Source of the DNA: Mangrovicoccus ximenensis
Lineage (GTDB): Bacteria; Pseudomonadota; Alphaproteobacteria; Rhodobacterales; Rhodobacteraceae
Length of the DNA stretch: 63,688 nucleotides
NCBI RefSeq assembly: GCF_003056725.1
Contig: NZ_QBKZ01000015.1
Coordinates: 1-63,688, forward strand
Direction of reading: 5' to 3'
The notes under the pieces are model-generated. The model ran no database searches. It had not been told where the DNA came from and saw only the letters and a program-made list of their open reading frames with translations. Position numbers and translations under genes: made by a program. Position 1 is the first letter of the stretch; each line of letters begins with the position of its first letter. Of this stretch, positions 16,583 through 25,537 are shown in pieces.

Positions 16583-17125
16583 GGGGCCTCGCCGCTGGAA
16601 CCGATCGCGGACTGGGAGGCGCTGGCCGGAACCCGCGCCACGGCACGGGCGCGCCGTGCCGAGGGGCTGATGCTGAAGCGCGCCGCCAGTCCCTATCATG
16701 CGGGGCGCAAGCGCGGCGACTGGTGGAAATGGAAGCTGGAGCCGCTCACCGTCGACGCGGTGATGATCTATGCGCAGTCGGGCCACGGACGTCGGGCGAA
16801 CCTTTTCACCGATTTCACCTTCGCGGTGCGCGACGGCGACGATCTGGTGCCCTTCGCCAAGGCCTATTCCGGGCTGACCGATGCCGAATTCGTCCGGATC
16901 ACCCAATGGGTGCGGAAGAACACGCTGCAGCGCTTCGGTCCGGTGCGGCAGGTGAAACCGGAGCTGGTCTTCGAGATCGCCTTCGAAGGCATCCAGGAAA
17001 GCCCCCGCCACAAATCCGGCATCGCGCTGCGCTTCCCCCGCATGGCGCGCTGGCGGCAGGACAAGCCTGCCGCCGAAGCCAACACCCTGGCCGAGCTCAG
17101 GGAACTGCTGCGCCTCTATGGCTGA
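16583..17125 (+). pseudogene. C-terminal fragment of an ATP-dependent DNA ligase
   Basis: About 180 codons without a proper start, beginning right after the DeoR stop. The sequence SPLEPIADWEAL, ARRAEGLMLKR (ligase motif V), WWKWKLEPLTVDAV and the OB-fold end SGIALRFPRMARWRQDK (motif VI) identify the last third of an ATP-dependent ligase of the type found in damage-response clusters with a DEXH helicase and an exonuclease. The nucleotidyltransferase core, including the adenylated lysine, is absent, so it cannot ligate. Translation from the internal ATG at 16670 would give only the OB domain. The abrupt beginning next to an unrelated complete gene marks a join near 16583. Confidence 0.75.
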
Positions 17126-17240
17126 GTCGCGCGCCGGATCCCCCCGGAACCGCGACTTTAGGATGATTGATATTCAAACATATGCAACCAAAGGTGGAGA
17201 AAAACCGGAAAAAATAAACGACCAATTGGGAGGATTGGAC

Positions 17241-18503
17241 ATGAGGAAAACGGTGCTTCTGACCGTCGCGGCGGCGCTTGCCGGATCGGCGGCAATGGCG
17301 CAGCAGGTTCCCGACAACCTGGAAAAGCTTTCGAATTTCCAGTCGACCGGGACCACCGACTTCACCTTCGTGGAACAGGGCGGCGACTATGCCGAGGGCA
17401 TCAAGCGCAACCTCGAGCGCATCAAGCTGCCCGACGGCTTCAAGATCGAACTCTATGCCGTGGTGCCGGATGCGCGCCACATGGCGGTCGGCCCGCAGGG
17501 CATCGTCACCTTCGTCGGCACCCGCAAGGACAAGGTCTGGTCGGTCACCGACCGCAACAAGGACCGCGTCGCCGACGAGGTGAAGGATTTCGCCCCCTCG
17601 CTGCAGTTTTCCATCCCGAACGGCCCCTGCGTCTCGGATGACGGCTTCCTCTACATCGCCGAGCAGAACCGCGTGCTGGTCTTCCCGGCGGCCGAGTTCT
17701 TCTATGAAAGCCCAGATGTTGCCGCCTTCAACGTGGTCAAGAAGGGCGAGCTGATCCCGGTCGAGGAAGAGAGCTTCAACCACACCGCGCGGGTCTGCAA
17801 GATCGGGCCGGACGGCAAGATCTACATCTCGCTCGGCCAGCCCTTCAACGTGCCCGCCCCCGAAAAGATGGATCTCTACAACGAGCATGGCATCGGCGGC
17901 GTCATCCGCATCAACCAGGACGGCACGGATCGCGAGGTCTATACCCGCGGCATCCGCAACTCGGTCGGGCATGACTTCCATCCGGTCTCCGGCGAACTCT
18001 GGTTCACCGACAACCAGGTCGACGGCATGGGCGACGACATCCCGCCGGGCGAGCTGAACCGCCAGACCGCGATGGGCCAGAATTTCGGCTTCCCCTGGTA
18101 TGGCGGCGGGTCGGTTCGGACCAATGAATACAAGGACCAGGAACCGCCCGCAGATGCCGTCATGCCGGTCACCGAGATGACCGCCCATGCCGCCGATCTG
18201 GGGATGAGCTTCTACACCGGCAACCAGTTCCCGGACAAATACAGGAACGCCATCTTCTCGGCGCAGCACGGGTCCTGGAACCGCACCGAACCGGTCGGCG
18301 CGCGGATCATGGTCACCTATACCGGCGAAGGCACCGACCCGGACGACTTCCGCACCGAGGTCTTCGCCGATGGCTGGATCGACGAGAACGGCGAGTATCT
18401 CGGCCGCCCGGTCGATGTGGCGCAGCTGCGCGACGGCTCGATCCTGGTCTCCGACGACCTCGCAGGCGCGCTCTACCGCATCTCCTACGAGCCTGCCCAG
18501 TGA
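17241..18503 (+). CDS. PQQ-dependent sugar dehydrogenase-type beta-propeller protein
   Basis: A periplasmic oxidoreductase of 420 residues in the soluble aldose/sorbosone dehydrogenase family. A Sec signal peptide (MRKTVLLTVAAALAGSAAMA) precedes a six-bladed beta-propeller. Family landmarks include LPDGFKIELYAVVPDAR, HTARVCKIGPDGKIYISLG, YTRGIRNSVGHDFHP with GELWFTDN, FGFPWYGGG and SAQHGSWNRTEPVG. These contain the His, Arg and Asn ligands for PQQ and calcium. ATG 17241 has GGGAGG seven bases upstream; the longer open frame has no signal peptide. The cytochrome c gene overlaps its stop by GTGA, so electrons probably pass from the reduced quinone to that cytochrome. The substrate is unknown. 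An AT-rich stretch at 17155-17230 is the likely promoter. Confidence 0.88.
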   Translation: MRKTVLLTVAAALAGSAAMAQQVPDNLEKLSNFQSTGTTDFTFVEQGGDYAEGIKRNLERIKLPDGFKIELYAVVPDARHMAVGPQGIVTFVGTRKDKVWSVTDRNKDRVADEVKDFAPSLQFSIPNGPCVSDDGFLYIAEQNRVLVFPAAEFFYESPDVAAFNVVKKGELIPVEEESFNHTARVCKIGPDGKIYISLGQPFNVPAPEKMDLYNEHGIGGVIRINQDGTDREVYTRGIRNSVGHDFHPVSGELWFTDNQVDGMGDDIPPGELNRQTAMGQNFGFPWYGGGSVRTNEYKDQEPPADAVMPVTEMTAHAADLGMSFYTGNQFPDKYRNAIFSAQHGSWNRTEPVGARIMVTYTGEGTDPDDFRTEVFADGWIDENGEYLGRPVDVAQLRDGSILVSDDLAGALYRISYEPAQ

Positions 18504-19087
18504 TCCGGGCAGCTCTCATCGTCCTGGGCGGGGGTTTCCTCGCCCAGGCGGCCATCGCGCAGGAGGGCGGCGGCGACCCCGAGGCAGGCCGCAAGGTCGC
18601 CGGGATGTGCCGCACCTGCCACGGGCTGGAAGGCTACGCCAAGATCCCGATCGCGCCGCATATCGGCGGCGAGCCGGCGGGCTACCTGCGCCGCCAGCTG
18701 GACGCGTTCCGGGACGGCAGCCGCGAGCACGAGATGATGACCATCGTCGCCAAGGGGCTGACCGACCGGCAGGTCCTCGACGTCACCGCCTGGTACGAGG
18801 CGCAGGACGCCACCGCGACGCTGACCGCCGATCCTTCGGGCGCGCCCGAGCTCTGTTCCTCCTGCCACGGCGTGGACGGCATCGCCATCGCCCCCGATGC
18901 GCCGAACCTGGCGAACGAGACGGCGATGTATGTCGACACCCAGCTCAAGGCCTTCCGCATCGGCAAGCGCCACAGCGAGATCATGGGGCCGATCGCCGAA
19001 GGTCTGAGCGACGAGGAAATCCGCGCGGCCGCCGACTGGTATGCCGGGGTGAAGCTGACCATCAAGCCGGGGCCGCAGGCGAACTAG
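18500..19087 (+). CDS. Diheme cytochrome c (c4-like), partner of the PQQ enzyme
   Basis: A 195-residue periplasmic cytochrome with a signal peptide ending near AAIAQ and two heme-binding motifs, CRTCHG (about residue 37) and CSSCHG (about residue 118). The two half-domains are similar in layout (GYLRRQLDAFRDGSREHEMM and MYVDTQLKAFRIGKRHSEIM), the signature of a c4-like duplication. GTG 18500 overlaps the TGA of the dehydrogenase gene, indicating coupled translation. The role is most simply electron acceptor for that enzyme, passing electrons to the respiratory chain. Confidence 0.88.
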   Translation: MIRAALIVLGGGFLAQAAIAQEGGGDPEAGRKVAGMCRTCHGLEGYAKIPIAPHIGGEPAGYLRRQLDAFRDGSREHEMMTIVAKGLTDRQVLDVTAWYEAQDATATLTADPSGAPELCSSCHGVDGIAIAPDAPNLANETAMYVDTQLKAFRIGKRHSEIMGPIAEGLSDEEIRAAADWYAGVKLTIKPGPQAN

Positions 19088-19165
19088 CCATGTTTCCCGC
19101 ACACGGGTTGAACCCCGGCCATGGCCGGTCTTAGATACCCTGCAGCATATAGCAGGAGAGACCGC

Positions 19166-20986
19166 ATGCAGCTTGCCCGACCCGTCTTCGACGCGAACGC
19201 GCCCGCCGGGGCCGATGGCCTCGGCAACCTGCCCGACTGGGACCTGACCGACCTCTACCCTGCCCCCGACTCCCCGGAATTCGCCGCCGACATGGAGAAG
19301 CTCGAAGCGCTCTGCGCCAGCTTCGCCGCGGATTACGCCGGCAAGCTCGACACGCTCGACGCGGCCGGGCTGCTGCGCGCGGTCGAGCGCGACGAGGAAC
19401 TGTCGACCATCGCCGGCCGGCTGATGTCCTATGCCGGGCTGCGCTACTACCAGTGCACGGTGGATTCCGAGCGCGCCAAGTTCATGGCCGATGCCCAGGA
19501 CCGCATCACCACCATGACCGCGCAGCTCGTGTTCTGGTCGCTGGAGCTGAACCGCATCGACGACGACAAGCTGGCCGCGATGTTCCGCGAAAGCGAGGGG
19601 CTGGCCCGCTACAAGCCGATCTTCGACCGGCTGCGCGCGATGAAGCCCTACCAGCTGTCGGACGAACTGGAACAGTTCCTGCATGACCAGTCCGCGGTCG
19701 GCGCTGCTGCGTGGAACCGGCTGTTCGACGAGACCATCGCCGGGCTCGAATTCACCATCGACGGCGAGCCGCGGCCGCTGGAGGCCACGCTCGACCTGCT
19801 CAGCGAGCAGGACCGCTCGAAGCGCGAGGCCGCCTCGCGCGAGATCGCCCGCGTCTTCGGCGAGAATGTCCGCACCTTCGCCCGCGTGCACAACACGCTG
19901 GCCAAGGAGAAGGAGATCGAGGACCGCTGGCGCAAGATGCCGACCGCCCAGACCGGCCGCCACCTGTCCAACCATGTCGAGCCCGAGGTGGTCGAGGCGC
20001 TGCGCAACGCGGTGGTCGCCGCCTATCCGAAGCTGTCGCACCGCTACTATGCGCTGAAGGCGAAATGGCTCGGCCTCGACACGCTGCAGGTCTGGGACCG
20101 CAACGCGCCGCTGCCGATGGAATCGGACCGCAAGGTCGGCTGGGACGAGGCGAAGAAAACGGTGCTCGACGCCTATGCGGGCTTCGATCCGAAGATGGCC
20201 GAGATCGCCCAGCCGTTCTTCGAGAAGGGCTGGATCGACGCGGGCGTGAAGCCCGGCAAGGCGCCGGGCGCCTTCGCGCATCCGACCGTCACCACCGTGC
20301 ACCCCTATGTGATGCTGAACTATCTCGGCAAGCCGCGGGACGTGATGACGCTGGCGCATGAGCTGGGCCACGGCGTCCACCAGGTGCTGGCCGCGGACCA
20401 GGGCGAACTGCTCAGCTCCACGCCGCTGACCCTGGCCGAAACCGCTTCGGTCTTCGGCGAGATGCTGACCTTCCGCGCGCTCCTCGACAAGGCCGCGACC
20501 AAGGAAGAGCGCCGGGTGATGCTGGCGGGCAAGGTCGAGGACATGATCAACACGGTCGTGCGCCAGATCGCCTTCTACGACTTCGAGTGCAAGCTCCACG
20601 CCGCACGGCGCGAGGGCGAGCTGACGCCGGACGACATCAACGCGCTGTGGATGAGCGTCCAGGCCGAGAGTCTCGGGCCGGTCTTCGAGTTCATGGACGG
20701 CTACGAGGTGTTCTGGGCCTATATCCCGCATTTCGTCCACTCGCCCTTCTACGTCTATGCCTATGCCTTCGGCGACGGGCTGGTGAACGCGCTCTATGCC
20801 GTCTACGAGGAAGGCGATGCCGACTTCCAAGCGAAGTATTTCGACATGCTGAAGGCCGGCGGCTCCAAGCACCACAAGGAACTTCTGGCGCCCTTCGGGC
20901 TCGACGCCTCGGACCCGGCCTTCTGGGACAAGGGCCTGTCGATGATCTCGGGCATGATCGACGAGCTGGAGGCGATGGAGGACTGA
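19166..20986 (+). CDS. pepF: M3-family oligoendopeptidase F
   Basis: A cytosolic zinc metallopeptidase of 606 residues that cleaves short peptides. The catalytic HExxH is LAHELGHGVHQ near residue 397, with the third zinc-ligand Glu supplied by the downstream helix ETASVFGEM. The long alpha-helical N-terminal half (LPDWDLTDLYPAPDSPEF onward) and the C-terminal FVHSPFYVYAYAFGDGLVNAL segment match the PepF/M3 family, and the length is normal. ATG 19166 follows a CAGGAGAG site; the earlier ATG at 19121 adds a non-conserved tail. It is monocistronic and ends at a hairpin. Confidence 0.92.
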   Translation: MQLARPVFDANAPAGADGLGNLPDWDLTDLYPAPDSPEFAADMEKLEALCASFAADYAGKLDTLDAAGLLRAVERDEELSTIAGRLMSYAGLRYYQCTVDSERAKFMADAQDRITTMTAQLVFWSLELNRIDDDKLAAMFRESEGLARYKPIFDRLRAMKPYQLSDELEQFLHDQSAVGAAAWNRLFDETIAGLEFTIDGEPRPLEATLDLLSEQDRSKREAASREIARVFGENVRTFARVHNTLAKEKEIEDRWRKMPTAQTGRHLSNHVEPEVVEALRNAVVAAYPKLSHRYYALKAKWLGLDTLQVWDRNAPLPMESDRKVGWDEAKKTVLDAYAGFDPKMAEIAQPFFEKGWIDAGVKPGKAPGAFAHPTVTTVHPYVMLNYLGKPRDVMTLAHELGHGVHQVLAADQGELLSSTPLTLAETASVFGEMLTFRALLDKAATKEERRVMLAGKVEDMINTVVRQIAFYDFECKLHAARREGELTPDDINALWMSVQAESLGPVFEFMDGYEVFWAYIPHFVHSPFYVYAYAFGDGLVNALYAVYEEGDADFQAKYFDMLKAGGSKHHKELLAPFGLDASDPAFWDKGLSMISGMIDELEAMED

Positions 20987-21009
20987 TCCTCCGGCCCAGC
21001 GGACAACAT

Positions 21010-21034
21010 CGGACCGGCGCCCTGCGCCGGTCCG
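21010..21034 (+). terminator. Hairpin after pepF
   Basis: A perfect 11-bp inverted repeat (cggaccggcgc / gcgccggtccg, 3-nt loop) begins 24 bases after the pepF stop. It lacks a strong T-run but is well placed to end the pepF mRNA. Confidence 0.55.
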
Positions 21035-21284
21035 AACTGACGCTGCGGATGTCGCCCCCCGACGGCATCCCGCAGGCCTTGATGGTCCCTTCGTAAGGCC
21101 CCGGCGGAGGGCGAGGCCATGACGAAGGCCATCGGCATGCGGGTCCCCGATCTGGCAACAGGCAGGTTCCAGGCCTGCGCCGCGGGGCTGGACGGCACGG
21201 GGTTGCATGGCCGCGGCCTCTCGCGGGTTCGGCAGGCCGCGCTGCTGGCGCAGCAGACCTCCTGCGTCGCCGCGACGGAGAATC

Positions 21285-22427
21285 GCGCAGCGCCGCGGCG
21301 CGCTGGCGGTAGCGGCTCAGGTTCGACCCGGCGACCTCGACATCCTCCACGGCGGCGGTGACCGAGGACCGCCAGGCGATCTCGGCCTGTTTCGCCGCCG
21401 AGATCTGCGCGTCGCGGCGGGCGCGCAGCAGGCCCTGGTTGAAGACCGGCAGGCTCAGATAGGGACCGAAGGACCAGCTGTCGACGCCGTCGGCACGTCC
21501 CACCGAGCCGCTGAGCGACAGCGACGGATAGAGCGCCGCCTCGGCCACGCCGACCTCGGCCACCGCCGCCGCAAGATCGGATTCCGCGCTGCGCACGTCG
21601 GGCCGGTTGCGCAGCAGGTCGGCAGGCACGCCGGTCTGCCCGCCCGCGGGAGTCCGGAGCTGCGGCGCGCCGCCGTCCATCCTCTGCAGGATCGGACCGG
21701 CGGGCTCGTTGAGCAGGCTGGCGATGGCATAGACATTCGCGTCGAACAGCGCCGCGTATTGCGGCACCGCCGCGCGCGCGTTCGACAGCAGCGCCTCGGC
21801 CTCGGCGACCTCGTATCTGGTCGCGCCGCCCGCCCGGAACTGCATGCGGGTGATGTCCACGGTTTCCTCGCGCGCGCTGATCGTCTCGCGAGCCAGAGCC
21901 AGCGCCTCCTGGTAGTAGCGCGCGTTGGAATAGGCGGCGATCAGCTCCGCCAGCCAGGCCAGCCGCGTGGTCTCCACCTCGGCGCGGGCCGAGGCGAGCG
22001 AGGCGATCGCGCTCTCGCGCTCGCGGCGGATGCCGCCGAAGAGGTCGATCACGAAGGAGGCGCCCAGATCGGCATTGTCGATGGTCTGGATGCCGTCGAC
22101 CGCCTCGCCGCCCTGGCGGGTGCGCGACCCGTCGAGCGAGCCCGAGGCGGCGGCATTGACGCCGGTCGCCCGCAGGTTGGCCTCGGCCTGGCGGATCCGC
22201 TCGCTGGCAGCCATCACGTCGAGGTTCTGGCGCAGCCCGCGCGCCACCAGCTCGTTCAGCACCGGGTCACGGTAATCCTGCCACCAGGCCTCGCCGGCAA
22301 CCGCGCCGATCGAGCCGGCATCGCCCGCCGAGAAGCGCGCGGACAAGGGCGCTTCGGGGCGCTGGAAGACGGGGCCGACGGCACAGCCGGAAACGGCCAG
22401 CAGCACGAGTACGGATGACACTCTCAC
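21285..22427 (-). pseudogene. RND efflux outer-membrane lipoprotein (OMF), 3'-truncated
   Basis: The outer-membrane channel of a tripartite efflux pump (NodT/OprM type). It starts with a lipoprotein signal peptide (VLVLLAVSGCAVGP, lipid-modified Cys15). The TolC-fold first half follows, with EAWWQDYRDPVLNEL, then RIRQAEANLR and the coiled second repeat LLRNRPDVRSAESDLAAAVA. Family sequence runs to about residue 380 (LSRYRQRAAALRDS) and then stops. The remaining frame stays open to 20691 only as antisense of pepF and an unidentified 200-bp piece. A normal protein has 80-90 more residues that complete the last helices, so the channel is very likely non-functional. It overlaps the pump gene by four bases (22424-22427) as third gene of the operon. 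Confidence 0.8.
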
Positions 22428-25400
22428 GAAGGAACCTCCTGCGGCCGGCGGCGCACCATGCCCACGGCCTTCAACACGGCGACATAGAACACGGGGACCA
22501 TCACGATCCCGATCACGGCCGAGAAGATGATGCCGCCCATCATCCCGGTGCCGATCGACCTCTGCGCATTGGCGCCCGCGCCCGAGGCGAGGACCAGGGG
22601 CAGGATGCCGAAGCCGAAGGCCAGCGAGGTCATCAGGATCGGCCGCAGCCGCTGTCCGGCGGCGGTGACCGTGGCCCCGAGCAGCTCCTTGCCCTCCTTG
22701 CGCAGCGTTTCGGCGAATTCGACGATCAGGATCGCGTTTCTGGCCGCCAGGCCGATCGTGGTCAAGAGGCCCACCTTGAAATAGACGTCGTTCGACTGGC
22801 CGGAGAGCCAGGTGAAGACCAGCGCGCCGAGGATGCCGACCGGCACCGACAGCATCACCGCGAAGGGCACCGTCCAGCTTTCGTAGAGCGCCGCGAGGCA
22901 GAGGAAAACCACCAGCGCCGAGAGCGTGTAGAGCAGCGGCTCCTGGTTGCCCGACAGCCGCTCCTGGTAGCTGAGCCCGGTCCAGGCGGAACCGTAGCCG
23001 CCGCCGAGATCCGCCGTCAGCTCCTCCATCGCCGCCATCGCGTCGCCCGAGCTGACGCCCGCCGCCGCCGAGCCCGAGATCTCGAGCGCCCGCGTGCCGC
23101 CGTAGCGGGCGAGGCGCGGCATCTCGCTGTCCCAGCTGCGCGACATCAGCGCGGCCAGCGGCACCATCTCGCCACCGGAATTGCGGATGTACCAGGCGTC
23201 GATGTCCTCGGGCTGCATCCGCCAGTCGGCGCCGCCCTGGACGATCACCTCGCGCAAGTCGTTGCCCATCGGGAAATCGTTGACATAGCTGCCCGCGAAG
23301 ACCGTCGCCAGCATCGTGTTGATGTCCGACAGCGACACGCCGAAAGCCTCGGCCTTCTGCTGGTCGATGTCGAGCCTGAGCGTCGGCGTCGGGTTGTCGT
23401 CATTGCCCCGCAGCGAGGTGACCCGCCCGTCCTCGGTGGCGGCCGCGACCAGCGCGTCGGCGGCCTCCTTCAGCGCGTCCTGGCCGTTGCCGCGCTGGTC
23501 GACGAGATACATCGAGAAGCCCGAGCTGGTGCCCATGCCGGGAATGGCCGGGGGCTGCAGGAAGAAGACCTGGCCGAGGCGGCTGTTGAAGAACCGGCCG
23601 TTGGCGGCATTCATCACATCGGCAGCGCCGATGCCGGGGCGGTCCTCGTAGGGCTTGAGCTTGATGAACATCATCGCCGCGTTCTGCCCCGATCCGCCGA
23701 AGGAGAAGCCGACCGCCGAGAAGACCGAGGCCACGGCATCGGACTGCTCCCCGAGCATGTAGCTCTCGATCTGCGCGACCGCATCGGCGGTCTGCTGGGT
23801 GGTGGCGCTGTCCGGCAGCGTGATCATCGCCATCAGCACGCCCTGGTCCTCGGTCGGCAGGAACGAGCTCGGCACCCGGTCATAGACCCACCACGCCCCG
23901 AATCCCGTCGCCGCCAGCAGCACGAGCATCCGGAAGGGCCGTTTCGCGAGGCGCCCGACCGTCCGGCCGTAGCCGCCGGTCAGCCGGTCGAGCCCGCCGT
24001 TGAACCAGCGCAGGGGCGCGGATTTCGGCGCGCCATGCGACGGTTTCAGCAGCGAGGCGCACATCGCCGGCGTCAGGATCAGCGCCACGAAGAGCGACAG
24101 CACCATGGCCGAGATGATGGTGACCGAGAACTGCCGGTAGATGATGCCGGTCGAGCCCGACATGAAGGCCATCGGCAGGAACACCGCCGAGAGCACCATG
24201 ACGATGCCGACGAGCGCCGAGGAGATCTCGCCCATCGATTTCTCGGTGGCCGCGGCCGCGTCGAGCCCCTCCTCCTCCATGACGCGCTCGACATTCTCGA
24301 CCACCACGATGGCGTCGTCGACCAGGAGGCCGATGGCGAGGACCAGCGCGAACATGGTCAGCGTGTTGATCGACATGCCGAAGGCCGCGAGCACCCCGAA
24401 GGTGCCCAGGAGCACCACCGGCACCGCGATGGTCGGAATGATCGTCGCCCGCCAGCTCTGCAGGAAGAGCAGGATGACGAGGAAGACCAGCACCACCGCC
24501 TCGCCGAGCGTGTGGTAGACTTGGCTGATCGACTGTTCGACGAAGGGCGAGGTGTCGTAGGGATATTCGATCTGGACGCCTTCGGGCAGCGAGTCCGCGA
24601 GGTTGCCGAGCACAGCGCGCACCCGCGCGGCGGTCTCCACCGCATTGGCGCCGGTGGCGAGGTTGACGCCGAAGCCCGCCGCGGGCGCGCCGTTCTGGCG
24701 GCTGGAGCTGCCGTAGCTTTCCGCGCCGATCTCCACCCGCGCCACGTCGGCGAGGTAGACCGCCGAGCCGTCCTCGTTGGTCTTCAGCAGGATGCGCTGG
24801 AAATCCGCGACCGAGGTCAGCTGCGACTGCGCCGAGAGCGCGACGGTGAATTGCTGGCCCTTGGCGGCGGGCTGGTCGCCCAGGCTGCCGACGGTGACAT
24901 TGGTGTTCTGCTCGCTCACCGCGGCGGTCACGTCGGCCGCGGTCAGCTGGTACTGGTAGAGCCGCGCCGGATCGAGCCAGATCCGCATCGCGTAGGACGA
25001 GCCGAAGGAGTTGATCGAGCCGACGCCCTCGGTGCGCTGCACCGGGTCCTCGACGGTCGAGCCGAGGATGTCGCCGAGTTCCAGCGAGGAATAGCGCCCG
25101 TCGGGCGAGACCAGCGCGCCGACCAGCAGGATCGAGCTGGTCGAGCGATTGACCCGCACGCCCTGTTGCGTCACCGGGTTCGGCAGCTGCGACTGCACCA
25201 GCTGCAGCCGGTTCTGCACCTGGACCTGCGCCATGTCGGGATCGACCGTGTCATCGAAGGTCAGCGAGATGCTGCCCGAGCCCTGCGAAGTCGAGGAGGT
25301 CATGTAGATCAGCCCGTCGAGCCCGGTCATGCCGTCCTCGATCACGGTGGTCACGGAATTCTCGACGGTTTCCGCGGAGGCGCCGGTATAGGTGGCGCTG

Positions 25401-25534
25401 ATCCGCACGGTGGTGGGCGCGATCTCGGGATATTGCGAGATCGGCAGGCTGGTCAGGCCGAAGGCGCCCGCGAGCATGACGATGATCGCCAGCACCCAGG
25501 CGAAGACCGGGCGGCGGATGAAGAAACTGGCCAT
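22424..25534 (-). CDS. RND multidrug efflux permease (HAE1/AcrB family)
   Basis: The inner-membrane proton-driven pump of a tripartite exporter, 1036 residues, full family length. The first transmembrane helix follows MASFFIRRPVFAWVLAI. The proton-relay Asp pair is in GLLVDDAIVVVENV, and the relay Lys lies in DVYFKVGLLTTIG. Two large periplasmic loops and twelve membrane helices are in the usual order. It lies between the adaptor gene (three bases away) and the outer-membrane gene (overlap), forming one operon with a divergent TetR repressor. Substrates are probably hydrophobic or amphiphilic drugs and detergents, by family. Confidence 0.95.
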   Translation of the reverse strand: MASFFIRRPVFAWVLAIIVMLAGAFGLTSLPISQYPEIAPTTVRISATYTGASAETVENSVTTVIEDGMTGLDGLIYMTSSTSQGSGSISLTFDDTVDPDMAQVQVQNRLQLVQSQLPNPVTQQGVRVNRSTSSILLVGALVSPDGRYSSLELGDILGSTVEDPVQRTEGVGSINSFGSSYAMRIWLDPARLYQYQLTAADVTAAVSEQNTNVTVGSLGDQPAAKGQQFTVALSAQSQLTSVADFQRILLKTNEDGSAVYLADVARVEIGAESYGSSSRQNGAPAAGFGVNLATGANAVETAARVRAVLGNLADSLPEGVQIEYPYDTSPFVEQSISQVYHTLGEAVVLVFLVILLFLQSWRATIIPTIAVPVVLLGTFGVLAAFGMSINTLTMFALVLAIGLLVDDAIVVVENVERVMEEEGLDAAAATEKSMGEISSALVGIVMVLSAVFLPMAFMSGSTGIIYRQFSVTIISAMVLSLFVALILTPAMCASLLKPSHGAPKSAPLRWFNGGLDRLTGGYGRTVGRLAKRPFRMLVLLAATGFGAWWVYDRVPSSFLPTEDQGVLMAMITLPDSATTQQTADAVAQIESYMLGEQSDAVASVFSAVGFSFGGSGQNAAMMFIKLKPYEDRPGIGAADVMNAANGRFFNSRLGQVFFLQPPAIPGMGTSSGFSMYLVDQRGNGQDALKEAADALVAAATEDGRVTSLRGNDDNPTPTLRLDIDQQKAEAFGVSLSDINTMLATVFAGSYVNDFPMGNDLREVIVQGGADWRMQPEDIDAWYIRNSGGEMVPLAALMSRSWDSEMPRLARYGGTRALEISGSAAAGVSSGDAMAAMEELTADLGGGYGSAWTGLSYQERLSGNQEPLLYTLSALVVFLCLAALYESWTVPFAVMLSVPVGILGALVFTWLSGQSNDVYFKVGLLTTIGLAARNAILIVEFAETLRKEGKELLGATVTAAGQRLRPILMTSLAFGFGILPLVLASGAGANAQRSIGTGMMGGIIFSAVIGIVMVPVFYVAVLKAVGMVRRRPQEVPS

Positions 25535-25537
25535 GGA

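Noticed and set aside
18485..21208. A 907-codon minus-strand frame across the cytochrome c and pepF genes
   Set aside because: It lies opposite two well-supported genes and shows no motif; a shadow frame.
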